A DNA stretch of 64,000 nt from Eulemur rufifrons (taxonomy: Eukaryota; Chordata; Mammalia; Primates; Lemuridae). This document shows positions 24,881-36,280 of this stretch, piece after piece (the first letter of the stretch is position 1; each line of letters starts with the position of its first letter). The notes beneath the pieces were generated by a model. The model had not been told where the DNA came from, ran no database searches, and saw only the letters and a program-made list of their open reading frames with translations. Location: assembly GCF_041146395.1 (NCBI RefSeq), contig NC_090996.1, positions 33,566,738 through 33,630,737 on the forward strand, read 5' to 3'. The position numbers were made by a program, and so were the translations under genes.

Positions 24881-26719
24881 AAGCTCTCGTACAGATTTTC
24901 TTACACCTGCGTCTGGGTTCCTCTCCATTACCCACAGGGTGGGACAGGAGCAACAAACAGTCCAAAGGAGCTGGGGCAGGTGACAACTGAGTGACAAACA
25001 CCACGCTTTACTCCAAATCTGCTATCCTTTCTCTCAACTAAGCTTATCTTGCCCAGGCCACCAACTGGCTCCTCTTGACTTCAAAAATGTGATCACCCCA
25101 GGAGGCTTGGCCTCCCTGCTCCCGTGAGGGTTTGTGTATGGCCATCACATATCTTAAGTTGATGTTTAAACCAAGCCTCTAGTGTAAGTGCAGGTAGAGA
25201 AGCATTATATATAATGGTGCTGATTCTGCTTATTAAAAGCAATTGAGAGCTTAACTACTTCACATACATCTTATCTCTTTTAATTCCCATTTGTTCAATG
25301 AATATTTATTGTGCTTGCACCAGGCACAGCAGGATTTAGAATCTATAATATATATGTGGCTCCTCCTGGATTATGGAGGAGCCTGCAATGGATTTTTGGT
25401 GATCTTCTCTAATCGGTCTTCTTTTGCTTTGCCAGGACACCTGATCCTCTGTCAATGTGAAGGCAGCTGCCCAAGACCATGGCCAGCCACCAGGATCAAG
25501 GAAGTCAATGGTAGGAAAAAAACGTGGGTACCTTCCTACAACCTCACCCTCATCAGTTTAAAGAAAAAAGGACTCAAAGCTTGTAACTGGAGCTTTGAAC
25601 ACATGATCTAATAACAGCAGTGATTCCCATCTTCTAGTGGGTGGTTCTCCGAGATTGTTGCCTACCTGACAGCCCAAAATGACATGGGCACTGCCAAGAC
25701 CTCAGGGGCTGGCACCATGAGAATGGCCAGAGCTCAGTTAATATGCTATGAGTCTCAAGGCCGGTCATGGTTGTTACCCAGTCTGACCTCTGGTTGCCTG
25801 GAGCCGAGGCCATCGCTGATCAGGTGAATTTGCATGTGAGGGAGGGTGAGGATGAGACGCTGGGCAGGCAAAGCTTTCTGGCTTCTGTAGAGATTGTATG
25901 GACACATTCTGATCCATACCGCATTGGGTGGGAGTTCTACACACATCACAGATGGAGAGGAACCCTGCAGATTTGGTAGCAACCCGGATTGGATGTTTGG
26001 AGAAAGCTGTTGCATCTGTCCTGTGTCTTCTGGGAATCAGACACCTTCATGCTTTCAGGAGGTCAAGGAGAAGGACCCAGGACCCAGGACCCTCTGGTGT
26101 CGTCCCTGAGGGTCTTAGTATCATGAGAATGTGGTTAACCTCCTTTGTAGAACTTTCCCTCACATCCAGTCTGTCACCGAGCCTAACTGATCCCATATTC
26201 TTAACCCAATCCCTTCCCTGGTTATCCTTCCCAGGCCCTTTGAAGATATGATAGCTATCATTGTACCCCCACAGCCTAGCATGCAGTGCCACGCACCACA
26301 TCCCCAGTCCCTGAGGTTTGTGGAATGACTCACACACTAACCTGGGGACTGGGGAGGGTCTGGGAGCTTGTAGGTTTCAACAGCAGGGAATGCAGCCCAA
26401 CTGCTTCCAGAAGCACATGCAAGAGAGAAGCAGGGAGGTGAGTATGATTATTACTTGGGTCTAAAAACTGACATGACTAATTAATTTACAAATGCAAAAG
26501 TCACCACAAATGGAGAGTGGGCCAAGATGATTTGGGGAGGGTAGGAAAAGTGCAGACAGGCCACCTTTCAGATTGTTTAAGGAAACCAGGAAGTGGGAGA
26601 TGCAGCGTTGCAGTCAGTGGGGGTAAGTGGAAGTTCTGAGCCCCGTCTCCAAGGGCCTCCTGTCCAGCTGAGGCGATGGAGGAGACAGGTAGGGTCTGTG
26701 CTCGGCCACTATGAGGCTC
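24881..26719. other. Intergenic sequence with minor MIR/L2 pieces, no gene
   Basis: A small L2-like piece ('caatgaatatttattgtgct') lies at about 25295-25335. A compact 'acccaggacccaggaccc' repeat lies near 26075. The frames at 25755-26337 overlap on opposite strands and look non-coding. Confidence 0.4.
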
Positions 26720-26970
26720 ACAGAGAGTGGTGCCAGGGCCATTTGGGGTGTCATGGTTTCAGAAGTCTGAGATCTGGTTTTGAATCTGAACTTGTCACTT
26801 GCCCTTTGTGGGACTTTGGGCACGTTTCTCTTTGATCCTGGGTTTCACATCTCTAAATGAGGGACAATAATATTTACCTCAGAGGGTTGTGGTAATGACC
26901 AAGTAGGTCACAATTGACAGTGTCCAGTGGTTTCTGGCATTTACTACATGTTCGGTCAATGTTAGTTTAC
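26720..26970 (+). repeat. MIR SINE, sense
   Basis: 'ctttgtgggactttgggcac', 'gtttcacatctctaaatga' and 'cctcagagggttgtggtaat' follow the MIR consensus order. Confidence 0.75.
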
Positions 26971-27059
26971 AATTATTATCACATTTACTAGCTTGTGCAA
27001 TACACTACTTTTCTGAAACTCACATACATGAGAGGGCCTGGTACACAGTTGATGCTCAA

Positions 27060-27935
27060 TAAAAGTTTATTTTTATTTTTAACTTTTAAAAAATCTTTTT
27101 GTTTTGAAATAATTTTAGACTTACAAAAAGGTTACAAAAATACTAGAGAGTTCCCCTGTGATACCCTACAGCCAGCTTCCCCTAATGTGAATGTCTTATA
27201 TAACCATAGTACAAGGATCAAAACCAGGAAATTAACAATGGCACAATGCTATTAACTAAACTGTAGACCTTGTGTGTCCTTTCCTGTTCCATGTTCCAAA
27301 CCAGGACCCCATGTTTCAGTTAGTTGTTGTATCCCCTTAGGGACAGTTCCTAATTTGTGATAGTTCCTCTGACTTCGTCTTTCCTGAGCTGACACTTTTG
27401 ATGAGTACTGGTTAATTACATTGTAGAATATTTCTCAATTTGTGTTCCTCCGATGTTTTCTCATGATTAGGTTGAGATTATGCACCTTTGCAGAAATACC
27501 ACAGCAATGATGAGTTACTTTTAGTCCCTCCCCCTTTATTATGGTAAAATACACATAACATAATATTTACCATTTAAACCATTTTAAACTGTATGATTCA
27601 ATGGCAGTAAGTAGATTGATCATGTTGCATCATTGCTGTCTAGTTCCAGACTTTTTCATCGCCCGTAAAGGAAACCTCAAACCCATGAGCAGTCACTCTC
27701 CATTTCTTTCTCCCCTGGTCCCTGGCAACTACAATCTGTGTTGTCTGTATGGATTTACCGGTTCTAGACATTTCATATGAATGGAATCATATGAAATATG
27801 TGGTCTTTTGTAGCTGGCTGCTTTTACTTAGCATAGTGTTTTCAAGGTTCATCCACATTGTAGCATGGATTTTCATTCCTGTTTATGGCTGAATAATATT
27901 CCATTGCATGGATAGATCACATTTTACTTTATATT
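27060..27935 (-). repeat. Two L1M 3'UTR fragments, antisense
   Basis: 27060-27530 carries 'ttagacttacaaaaaggtta' and 'ccagcttcccctaatgtgaa'. 27530-27935 carries 'ttattatggtaaaatacaca', 'ccctggcaactacaatctgt' and 'ttccattgcatggatagatc'. Both are typical antisense L1M phrases. Confidence 0.7.
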
Positions 27936-28489
27936 CTAATTCAACAGTGAGCCCTGGTATGGACCGCGGGGCTGGGCCTGGCGGGTAAGGGAAGGAAAGG
28001 AAGAGAGCCCCGAGACTAGCAAGAGGCACTGTGATGTGTGGGGAAGAGACAAGCACACTGGGGAGTATAGGTCTGTATTTATGCGAGGCGGACAATGTTT
28101 ATGGAGTCCAGTGTAGAACTGCTGTTACGGGAAGCAGACTTCTTTGAAAGTTTCATTTGTGGAAAGGGAATAACAGTTGTTCTTGAGGAGGGGGAGAGGG
28201 GCCCAAGGATGGGAAGGCAAACTCCCTCTGGGGCGGGAGGAGGTGGTCAGTCCCCTGTGGCACCCAACTTAGGAGGTTTGGCTCCTCGACAGCCCAGCGA
28301 GCAGGTTCAGGGAGCAGTTCGTGCCACCGGGGCGCGCATTCATTGCTTTTAGAGGAAGGGGCGCCTCCCTTTAAGCAAATCCAATGGTTGAAAACTTCGA
28401 TTTATCCCAGAGGTGTGCTGAGTGGGAAGGCAAACATTCTGGTTTCCCAAACGTTGTACCCCAGCCGCTCCTTAAATAGCAGGCGCCCG
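27936..28489. other. Unique flank just upstream of the ADCY9 CpG island
   Basis: Repeat-free from the last L1 to the island. It includes AT-rich 'ctccttaaatagcag' near 28468-28482, a weak TATA-like match. No open frame of interest. It may hold promoter-proximal elements, by position only. Confidence 0.45.
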
Positions 28490-29570
28490 TAGGTTTCCTT
28501 GCGGGGGTCTGGGGCCCTGAGGAGGCACGGGCCGTCTCCCCGGCGCGGAGGGCAGCGCGGGGAGACCTGGCCCAGCCCACCGTGTCCGCAGCTGTCGGCC
28601 CCGACGCGGCGCGGCCCGGGGCGGAGGGCGGAGCCGAGCGCGCGCCCGCCCCGCCCGCAGCCCCAAGCCGGGCGCGCGCACCCAGGCGGGGGCGGCCGGG
28701 GCCGGAGGCGGCGGCGGCGTGCGCGGGCCGCGCGTGCGCGCTGCGGCGGGGCGAGGGGCGGCGCGGGCGCGCGTCTGTCAGTGACAGCAGGAGGGGGAGG
28801 GGGCCGGAGATGGTGGCGGCGGCTCTTCCGACATGAGGCAGCAGCCGCGGGAGGGACGGCGGCGGGCGCGGCCGCGGCGGCATCTCTAGCTCGCGGAGGC
28901 GCCCCCGGGGCGTGGGCGCGGGCGGCGGGCGTCCCAGCGGCGTCGCGGGAGCCCGGCTCTGCGGCAGAGCCCGCACCCCGCCCGGCCGAGGGGCCCGCGC
29001 CCGCCGCTCCCTGCGCTCGGCCCCGCAGCCCGGCGGGCGCATCGTCGGTCCGGGCCGGGGCGGCGGCGCGCTCGGCGGGGGAAGCAGGCCCCGCTAGACG
29101 GGCCACTCCGACGGGGGCGGCCGCCAGCCGCGGGCTCCGCAAACTCGCGGGCCGGGTGCACCCCCCACTGCGCCCGCCGCCCAGGGCAGGGCCGGTCCGG
29201 AGCGCGGGGGGCGGCCGCCCCGGGGCGCGGGCTGGGGTCGCCCGCCGGGCTCACGGCGCCAGGACGGGGCCGGCCGGCCGCAGCCCCGGGTCCCGCCGCC
29301 CGTCGTCTTTGACGCATCGGAGCGCCGTTTTCTGCAGGATGAAGGGCTTCTCGCCGCCGGCAGAGTTGTTTTTGCGCAAGCGGCTCGCCGTGCTGAGAGC
29401 GCTCAAGGTCTGAACTTCCCTCCAGAGCCGCAGTTGGAGAAGGCGAGCGTGCGAGGAGCAGCAGCCGCGCCGAGCGGAGGCCACTCTCGGGGCGAGCGGC
29501 GCGCCTCCCGGCCGAAGGCGGCCACGATCCCGGGACGCCAGGTGTTCTAGGTCCGTCCCAAATGATTCTC
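28490..29570 (+). promoter_or_regulatory. ADCY9: CpG island promoter and first-exon region of ADCY9
   Basis: GC content and CpG density rise sharply at about 28490 and fall after about 29570, directly upstream of the ADCY9 start. GC boxes are visible, for example CCGCCC runs at 28644-28658, together with an NRF1-like 'gcgtgcgcgc' near 28732 and a CRE/AP-1-like 'tgacgca' near 29310. No strong TATA box is seen, so several scattered start sites are expected. The exact transcription start and the exon 1 donor cannot be fixed from sequence alone. Candidate donors are 'caag/gtctga' at 29407/29408 and 'ccag/gtgttc' near 29541. Long open frames on both strands here are a side effect of GC-rich, stop-poor DNA. 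Confidence 0.88.
29339..29413 (+). other. Possible 24-codon upstream open reading frame
   Basis: An ATG at 29339 in context 'gcaggatga' opens a 24-codon frame ending TGA at 29411-29413, inside the CpG island 5'UTR region. If translated it could reduce initiation at the main ATG. Its context lacks G at +4. If the donor at 29407/29408 is used, the stop would be removed and the frame would continue into the next exon. Confidence 0.35.
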
Positions 29571-29712
29571 GTCCGCCTTGAAGGGGAGACGGTGGAGGCA
29601 CTGATTAGCCATTATCGACAGTTGTTGGGAGCATCTGGTGCCTTTCCAAGTCGCCTGCCGGAGCCACCACTTAGGAAGGGCACAGTCTTCGTGGCCTTCA
29701 GGGGTGTGCGTG

Positions 29713-29714
<2 letters not shown>

Positions 29715-29758
<44 letters not shown>

Positions 29759-29768
29759 CGCGCGCGCG
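29715..29768 (+). repeat. (TG)18(CG)9 microsatellite, Z-DNA-prone
   Basis: Thirty-six bases of TG repeats (29715-29750) run directly into eighteen of CG (29751-29768), giving over 50 bases of alternating pyrimidine and purine. It lies 13-16 bases before the predicted branch point and about 85-135 bases before the ADCY9 ATG, in the putative first intron. Confidence 0.97.
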
Positions 29769-29780
29769 CAGAAACGCCGA

Positions 29781-29804
29781 CTAACTCTCATTGTTTGCTG
29801 ACAG
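29781..29804 (+). promoter_or_regulatory. ADCY9: Predicted 3' splice site (5'UTR intron acceptor) of ADCY9
   Basis: A branch-point match 'ctaac' (branch A at 29784) lies 20 bases before 'ttgtttgctgacag', with AG at 29803-29804 followed by G. This arrangement supports an exon starting at 29805, leaving 48 bases of 5'UTR before the ATG. The pyrimidine tract is short and broken, so a continuous first exon is possible but less likely. Confidence 0.65.
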
Positions 29805-29852
29805 GTACTGGCTAGGCGACCCCGGCCGGGAAAGGCGCGGGCGCTCGGCAAC

Positions 29853-31542
29853 ATGGCTTCCCCGCCCCACCAGCAGCTGCTGCACCACCACAGCACCGAG
29901 GTGAGCTGTGACTCCAGCGGAGACAGCAACAGCGTGCGGGTCAAGATCAACCCCAAGCAGCTGTCCTCCAGCCACCCCAAGCACTGCAAGTACAGCATCT
30001 CCTCCAGCTGTAGCAGCTCTGGGGACTCCGGGGGCGTCCCCCGGAGAGTGGGCGGCGGAGGCCGCCTGCGCAGGCAGAAGAAGCTGCCCCAGCTGTTCGA
30101 GAGGGCCTCCAGCCGGTGGTGGGACCCCAAGTTCGACTCGGTGAACCTGGAGGAGGCCTGCCTGGAGCGCTGCTTCCCGCAGACCCAGCGCCGGTTCCGG
30201 TATGCGCTCTTCTACATCGGCTTCGCCTGCCTTCTCTGGAGCATCTATTTTGCTGTGCACATGAGATCCAAACTGATTGTCATGGTAGCCCCTGCACTGT
30301 GCTTCCTCGTGGTATGTGTGGGCTTTTTTCTGTTTACCTTCACCAAGCTGTACGCCCGGCATTATGCGTGGACCTCGCTGGCTCTCACCCTGCTGGTGTT
30401 CTCCCTGACCCTGGCTGCGCAGTTTCAGGTTTTGACGCCTCTCTCAGGACGTGTTGACAGCTCCAATCATACTCGCACAGCCAAGTCCACAGACACTTGC
30501 TTATCTCAAGTGGGGAGCTTTTCCATGTGCATTGAAGTGCTCTTTTTGCTCTACACCGTCATGCACTTACCTTTGTACTTGAGCTTGTTTTTGGGGGTGG
30601 CCTATTCTGTTCTTTTTGAGACCTTTGGCTATCATTTCCGAGACGAAGACTGCTTCCCCTTGCCGGCAGCCGGGGCCCTGCACTGGGAGCTGCTGAGCAG
30701 GGCCCTGCTCCACGGCTGCGTCCACGCCATTGGGATCCACCTATTCATCATGTCTCAGGTGAGGTCCAGGAGCACCTTCCTCAAGGTGGGACAGTCGATT
30801 ATGCACGGGAAAGATCTGGAAGTGGAAAAAGCCCTCAAAGAGAGGATGATTCATTCTGTGATGCCAAGAATCATAGCTGATGACTTGATGAGACAGGGGG
30901 ATGAGGAGAGCGAGAATTCTGCCAAGAGGCATGCCACCTCCAGCCCCAAGAACAGGAAGAAAAAGTCTTCCATACAGAAAGCTCCTATAGCATTCCGCCC
31001 TTTTAAGATGCAGCAGATTGAAGAAGTCAGTATTTTATTTGCAGATATTGTGGGCTTCACCAAGATGAGCGCCAACAAGTCTGCTCACGCCCTGGTGGGT
31101 CTCCTGAACGATCTGTTTGGTCGCTTTGACCGGTTGTGTGAGGAGACCAAGTGTGAGAAAATCAGCACTCTGGGAGACTGTTACTATTGTGTGGCAGGGT
31201 GTCCTGAGCCCCGGGCAGACCATGCCTACTGCTGCATTGAAATGGGCTTGGGCATGATAAAGGCCATTGAGCAGTTCTGCCAGGAGAAGAAAGAAATGGT
31301 GAACATGCGTGTTGGGGTTCACACGGGGACCGTGTTGTGTGGCATCTTGGGCATGAGGAGGTTTAAATTCGATGTATGGTCCAATGATGTGAACTTGGCC
31401 AACCTCATGGAGCAGCTGGGAGTGGCCGGTAAGGTTCACATTTCCGAGGCCACTGCAAAATACTTAGATGACCGGTACGAAATGGAAGATGGGAAAGTTA
31501 TTGAACGCCTTGGCCAGAGCGTGGTTGCTGACCAGTTGAAAG
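29853..31542 (+). CDS. ADCY9: ADCY9 first coding exon: adenylyl cyclase type 9, N-terminal half
   Basis: Adenylyl cyclase 9 is a plasma-membrane enzyme that makes cyclic AMP from ATP and is activated by Gs. This exon encodes residues 1-563 plus one base of codon 564, about two fifths of a family protein of roughly 1,350 residues. Visible parts: a Ser/His-rich cytosolic N terminus (1-115); six membrane helices near 118-138, 141-161, 171-191, 222-240, 242-259 and 281-301; an N-glycosylation sequon NHT at 205-207 in the loop after helix 3; a basic 'KNRKKKSS' stretch at 366-373; and the C1a cyclase domain from about 390, with metal-binding Asp398 in 'FADIVGF' and Asp442 in 'LGDCYYC'. The ATG has a strong context (A at -3, G at +4). 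The frame is intact. A clean 'aaag/gtatgtg' donor ends the exon in phase 1, and the extra 77 codons beyond it are intron. Confidence 0.97.
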
Positions 31543-31598
31543 GTATGTGCATCTCTTTGCATTGTCATCTCTCTCCCCATCCTGTTTGTATGAACTGG

Positions 31599-31599
<1 letters not shown>

Positions 31600-31627
<28 letters not shown>
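31600..31627 (+). repeat. Short (CAAA)n / A-rich tract
   Basis: Four CAAA-type units run into A11, about 60 bases inside the intron. There is no Alu or L1 body attached. Confidence 0.7.
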
Positions 31628-31629
<2 letters not shown>

Positions 31630-31630
<1 letters not shown>

Positions 31631-34014
31631 AGAAAAACAAATCTCCTTTCAGCATCAGATTCTAGAGGCAGCTCAGTTGTCTCAGGATACTTTACCATGG
31701 GGGAATCTCAGGATCAGTGTGAGTCAAATATCACAGATCTGTTCACACTGCAGAAAGGGACACTGGCAGAGCTGACCTAGTGAGACATTTGGAAGGAAAG
31801 AGAACTTTGAAAATGCATACATCACCAGTTGGCTGTCGACATTCCTGAAATTCTGGGGGGCATGTCCATGGATGTCAGGGTATGAAGCCCTTCAGCAGTC
31901 AGAACTTCTGAGCAGTTAAAAGAAATTGCCTTGGCATTTCATTTAGTCACCCTTAAGTCCCATCCAAATGTTTCTCTTTGCCTTTTTTTTCCCCAAAAAA
32001 TGTGAAGAATAAAACCTCTCTAGGCCTCACTTTGCTTATTGTGACAATAGGGATAGGACATCAGCTCTGTCCTTCAGGACTCTGGAGAATTAGATAGAAT
32101 TATACACTTCTAAGTGCACACTACTTTTTGCCGAGGTCTCATTTTAAAAAATATTTGCATTTTCAGCTTTCATTTGTTTAATGATGCTCTATTACTGTGG
32201 TGTTTGTCTTATCACATAGACTGAGCTTGTTAGAACTTTGAACTTCTCAAGGGACCAGGTAGTTTGAAAGTGGGAAATGGCCCCTGGAGGAGCGTTGATA
32301 TTCCCTCCTTTCACCCGCTCAGCTCTGTATCTGACCCCTTGTCCCTGCTTTTGAACTCCTTACTGCTATTTTGCATGTTTTTACTGGGCTGCTATTTTTT
32401 CTTTTTATATAGGACAAAACTCTTTGAGGTCTGGGAAGTGATGTGTAAAATAAGTGGGAACGAAAATAAAGATTCTAAGTAATCTACTTTTCTCCCCCTT
32501 TCCCCTTCTTTTAAATGGTCCTTATGTTTTCCTAAAATCTTCCGGAGTGAGGGGAACATCTATTTTGGAAGTATGTAGAGAAAATAACACTGATTTTTAA
32601 AAGCCTACATTTGTAAAGCTCTATTGTATTTTGTGGTACCCACATGCTGTGTAATTATACAGCTAAAAGCCCCCAGGAAAAAAGGGGATCCTCTGAAGGA
32701 GAAGTAATGGTTTCAACCAGAGACTGCAGTGGTTGAGTTAGGGCTTGTCCATAGGTTGATTCTTGGCCTTGAAATAATCCTATGTGCTCAATTGGCATCT
32801 TCTTTCTCTGGCTTTGTTATCTGGCAAGGGTACTTTACCCTTCTCCTGATTTTTCTTTATTACATTAATCTGTTAGTTGTTGAAGAATTTATGGATGTAG
32901 GAGAAAAATATTTTCACCTGAGAATTCTCTTGATTTAGCTTTACAGGCTATGTCGAGGAGGTTGGAAACTTTGCTTTGCAATAAAGTGTCAAGTGCCGTG
33001 ACAAGTGTCTTTCCGTTTAGGATGGCAGCACCTGGTCTTGAACCTGAAGGTGTTAGTGGACTAGGGTATGGCTGTAACCCCTGCTTGACATTTTGGCATT
33101 TTTAGGACCCGAGTGTTGTGGGCTCTGTCCTTGGGGACTGTGGGACAAATATAAGAGAAGGGAGCTTGCTGCATTACATTAAACTAAATATGTTGGACCA
33201 AAGGACAATGATAGCAATTTTGTAAGCCGTACTTTACATAGTGTATAACTTGAATTTCAAAAATAAAAGCAGGTGTCATTGTTATGTTTGGAAATCACCA
33301 AGTCATTGAATCTTTGGTGGTACCCATTTTTGTTAATTTATTGGTAATTTAATTTTCAGTTTATAGATGAAGAGTCTCAAAGACACCAAAAAGCCCCAAA
33401 TGCTAGAGAGTGGGTTTTTGATTTTTTTAAACCTCAAATTGTGTAAATTTGGTAAATTAACTTCTTGTTTAAATTTGTATATATTGTGTATTTATAAAGG
33501 AAAGTTTTAGTAATGCATGAGAGGTAGGAAAAGATATAAGGCTTAGCTAAACCGTTGACTTTTTAATATGGTATTCTCTTCTTTAACTGTTTCCTGAGAT
33601 CGTGAATTTTGCTTTCTTCAGCTCATTTATGGATAGAACTCCAGGAATAGAGTACATCTACACAACTGCCTGACCCTTTCTGAAACCGTCCTCATGTTGT
33701 AAAAGCTGCTAAATTGAGATGAGAGCATAGATTATAGAAGACCTTTTACACACATGGTGAAGCTTCTATATGTCAGGTTTATTTTATCATTCTGTCTTTG
33801 GGCTGGTGGCAGATATTTTCTCTACACACGATTAGGTATTAACCTTAACCTCTCATCCCCTTTTCTGATAACAGGGTTGAAAAAACCCAGTAGAGGACTC
33901 TGTAGAAATGAACAGAGCCTGGTGATGTGAAAGGAAGCTACTCCTATCTAATTTATCTGAATAGGCTCTGTGGAAGGTGGAGTTTCATTATTTCTGCATA
34001 TTTACTCACTCTAA
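31630..34014 (+). other. Repeat-poor first part of the large ADCY9 intron
   Basis: AT-rich unique sequence with at most weak MIR traces near 32050-32100. AATAAA occurs at 32008, 32465 and 32980. No exon-like frame flanked by good splice sites is seen. Confidence 0.45.
32980..32985 (+). promoter_or_regulatory. Candidate intronic polyadenylation signal
   Basis: AATAAA at 32980-32985 is followed by the GT-rich 'gtgtcaagtgccgtgac' and 'aagtgtctttc', as at real poly(A) sites. It lies about 1.4 kb after the coding exon. If used together with retention of the intron start, it would give a cyclase truncated after C1a. Confidence 0.3.
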
Positions 34015-35250
34015 AATCTTTACTGTGCTCATACTTCACACCTGGCACTATGGATGGGAAGATGGATTCATGATAATTCCCGGCCTCAGCAAGCTCACAG
34101 TTATAAATGTTGTTGTAGAGGATGTCGAGAGTTGGGAAACACTTTAGAGAGGTCCTTATGCTTGACGTGGACCCTGAGATTGAGCCGTGGCTGTTCCCAT
34201 GAACAAAAGAAGAACACTGGGTGCAGAGCAGAAAGCAGGGGAAGGGCTTGGGATTGTTTCTTGGTGGGGTTGGGCAATTGTACGTAGTGCTTCAGCACGA
34301 GAAAGGTGGTGGGTAGCATGGGAAGGAGTTGGGATTTGATCCTGTAGGTGATGGGGAGCCACGGGGCCTCCAGTAGGAAGGAGGCTTAGGTCGTCTGATT
34401 TGCAGGTTTTGAAAGTTCACTCTTTCAGGTCTAGGGTGTGTGGGTTGGAAGGGGGTGAGACTGGAGACTAATGAGCTGTTTGAATAGATCCCAGGTGGGG
34501 GTGATGGTGGCCTGGACCAAGGCAACAGCAGTAGCTGTGGAGGTGAGGGCACGGGTATGAGTATAAGGATCAACTTGACAGGACTTTGAGCCAGATTTAA
34601 ACAAACCACTGGCAGGAGGGGAGGGGCTTGATTGTTTGAATGGGAGGTGGCATTTTAAGTTTCTGGAATTGACTTGGAGATAGTTTGGAGTCAGGAATGG
34701 GAGAGAGGCCTTTGAGGTTCTAGGGTGTAAATGGAGAGCACAAGGCTGAGTTGCAGAATATGAAATAGATCTGGAACCCTTGGCGTGTTCATTCATTCAT
34801 TCAGCAAATAATTGATTCTGTGCTATGCACAGTTCTAGGTCCTGGGGATACAACAATGAACAAAACAGACAAAAAGTCTTGCCGTCATAATGGGGATGGG
34901 AATTTTTAATTAATCATAGGCCTTCTAATAGGGGAATTCTAATAGAGGATTCAATAGGGGAGTCAAACAATAAGTTAAGATATAAAATTTGTTTTGTGTT
35001 AAGTTCTGTAGAGAAAACAAAGCAGGAAAGGGGATATGGAATATGCGGGGTGTGGGGGGTGTGTGTGTGTGTGTCATCTTACACATGGTGGCCAGTCACT
35101 GAGAGATGGTTGAAGGAATTTTCAGCATAGGGCTAGGATTTTGGAAATAATCCCCAAAGTGATAGGGAATTATTAAAGATAAAGAGAAATGGTCTGATTC
35201 AGTGATGGGCAGAAAGGCCCTTCCACAGCATTTGGAATGAACTGCTAGGC
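34015..35250 (-). repeat. Series of L2 LINE fragments, antisense
   Basis: 34015-34130 has 'acacctggcactatggatgg'. 34290-34590 has 'gatggtggcctggaccaagg'. 34785-34890 has 'cattcattcattcagcaaat' and 'tggggatacaacaatgaaca'. 35090-35250 has 'agagaaatggtctgattcag'. All run in the reverse L2 order, with unique gaps between. A GT microsatellite lies at about 35058-35074. Confidence 0.6.
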
Positions 35251-35980
35251 GTAGCGGCTGTTTTGGGTCACTGGCAAAAGTAAGGCGTATTATCTAGAGC
35301 TGTTGGTTTTGATACAGGGTCACAAAGATAGAAAGTGAAACTGTTAGAAAATATCTGTAGACATCTTTTTTTTCCATTTTAATCTTAGGAAGATAGGATA
35401 AAGATGGAAGATGGAACAGTCACTCCAAATGAACACCAACGATTATGTCTTTTTGGAAAGGACTATCCGGTAGCTATCATGTTGCTAGATGCAGAAATTA
35501 AAAAAAGCCTTTTCCTCCAGCCAAACTTTAGGCTTCTGGAGCAACTAGGGGAGAGATCCACTGGTGTGCATTTGGGCAGATTGCCACTCTTTGGCACCTC
35601 CACGACTGAGATCTTTGCCTTTTCTTAGAAGAGTTCATACCTAGAACTTCTCAAATTGACAATGGACCAAGGCCCTCTGTATGTGTTAGCCTTTGCCAAT
35701 ACCTGTCCCAACCTGGAAGTCTGTGCTCCTTCTTGACTTATGGGCACAAGCCTGTCAGTTGACAGCTAAGAGCCCTAGCCAAGTGCCAATTTGGGGTGCA
35801 GTTGGATGCTCAGGTATGTCCCTTGCTCCCCACAATAGTTTGGATGGCTCGTTCCTGCTAAGCATGTAACACTTACTACTGTGGTGCTAACCTGTTAGCT
35901 GACAGCTTGGTCTCCCCTCTTGGAAATTCCATGTTTACCTGCATTCTCAAGTGGGGTCACTTACAAATGTCAAAACACCA
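35251..35980. other. Intronic sequence, nothing recognised
   Basis: A 74-codon ATG frame at 35404-35628 has no recognisable domain and no splice support. I regard it as chance. Confidence 0.4.
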
Positions 35981-36280
35981 AACTGGACCCAGTGGCTTAC
36001 ACCTGTCATCCCAGCACTTTGGGAGACCGAGGCAGGAGGATTGCTTGAGGCTAGGAGTTTGAGACCAGCCTGGGCAATGTAGTGAGAGCCAGTCTCTACA
36101 AAAAATAAAAAAATTAGCCTGGCATGGCGGTGCTCACTTACAGTCCCAGCTACTTGGGAGGCTGGGACAGGAGGATGGCTTGAGCCCAGGAGTTCAGTGC
36201 TGCAGTGCACTATGAGCAGACCACTGCACTCCAGCCTGGGCAAAAGAGCAAGACCTTGTCTCTTAAAAAAAAAAAAAAAA
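35981..36280 (+). mobile_element. AluJ-like element, forward
   Basis: 'gtggcttacacctgtcatcc' to 'gcactccagcctgggcaaaa' with an A16 tail. Two arms are present and diverged, without the strepsirrhine linker. Confidence 0.88.

Noticed and set aside
28371..29142. Long - strand open frames (223 and 246 codons) over the same island
   Set aside because: Same composition effect. The two frames overlap each other and the plus-strand frame. No splice or family support.
28499..29413. Long + strand open frame (304 codons) in the CpG island
   Set aside because: It is Gly/Ala/Arg-rich low-complexity sequence from GC-rich DNA with few stops. Equally long frames exist on the other strand. It has no domain and lies in the promoter/leader of ADCY9.
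29612..30130. 172- and 193-codon minus-strand frames opposite ADCY9
   Set aside because: They are shadows of the real coding exon and of the TG repeat, as expected opposite biased codon use.
31543..31775. Extension of the ADCY9 frame past the exon by 77 codons
   Set aside because: A strong GTATGT donor lies at 31543 and the extension is low-complexity intron sequence. It is kept only as a possible read-through finding, not as coding sequence.
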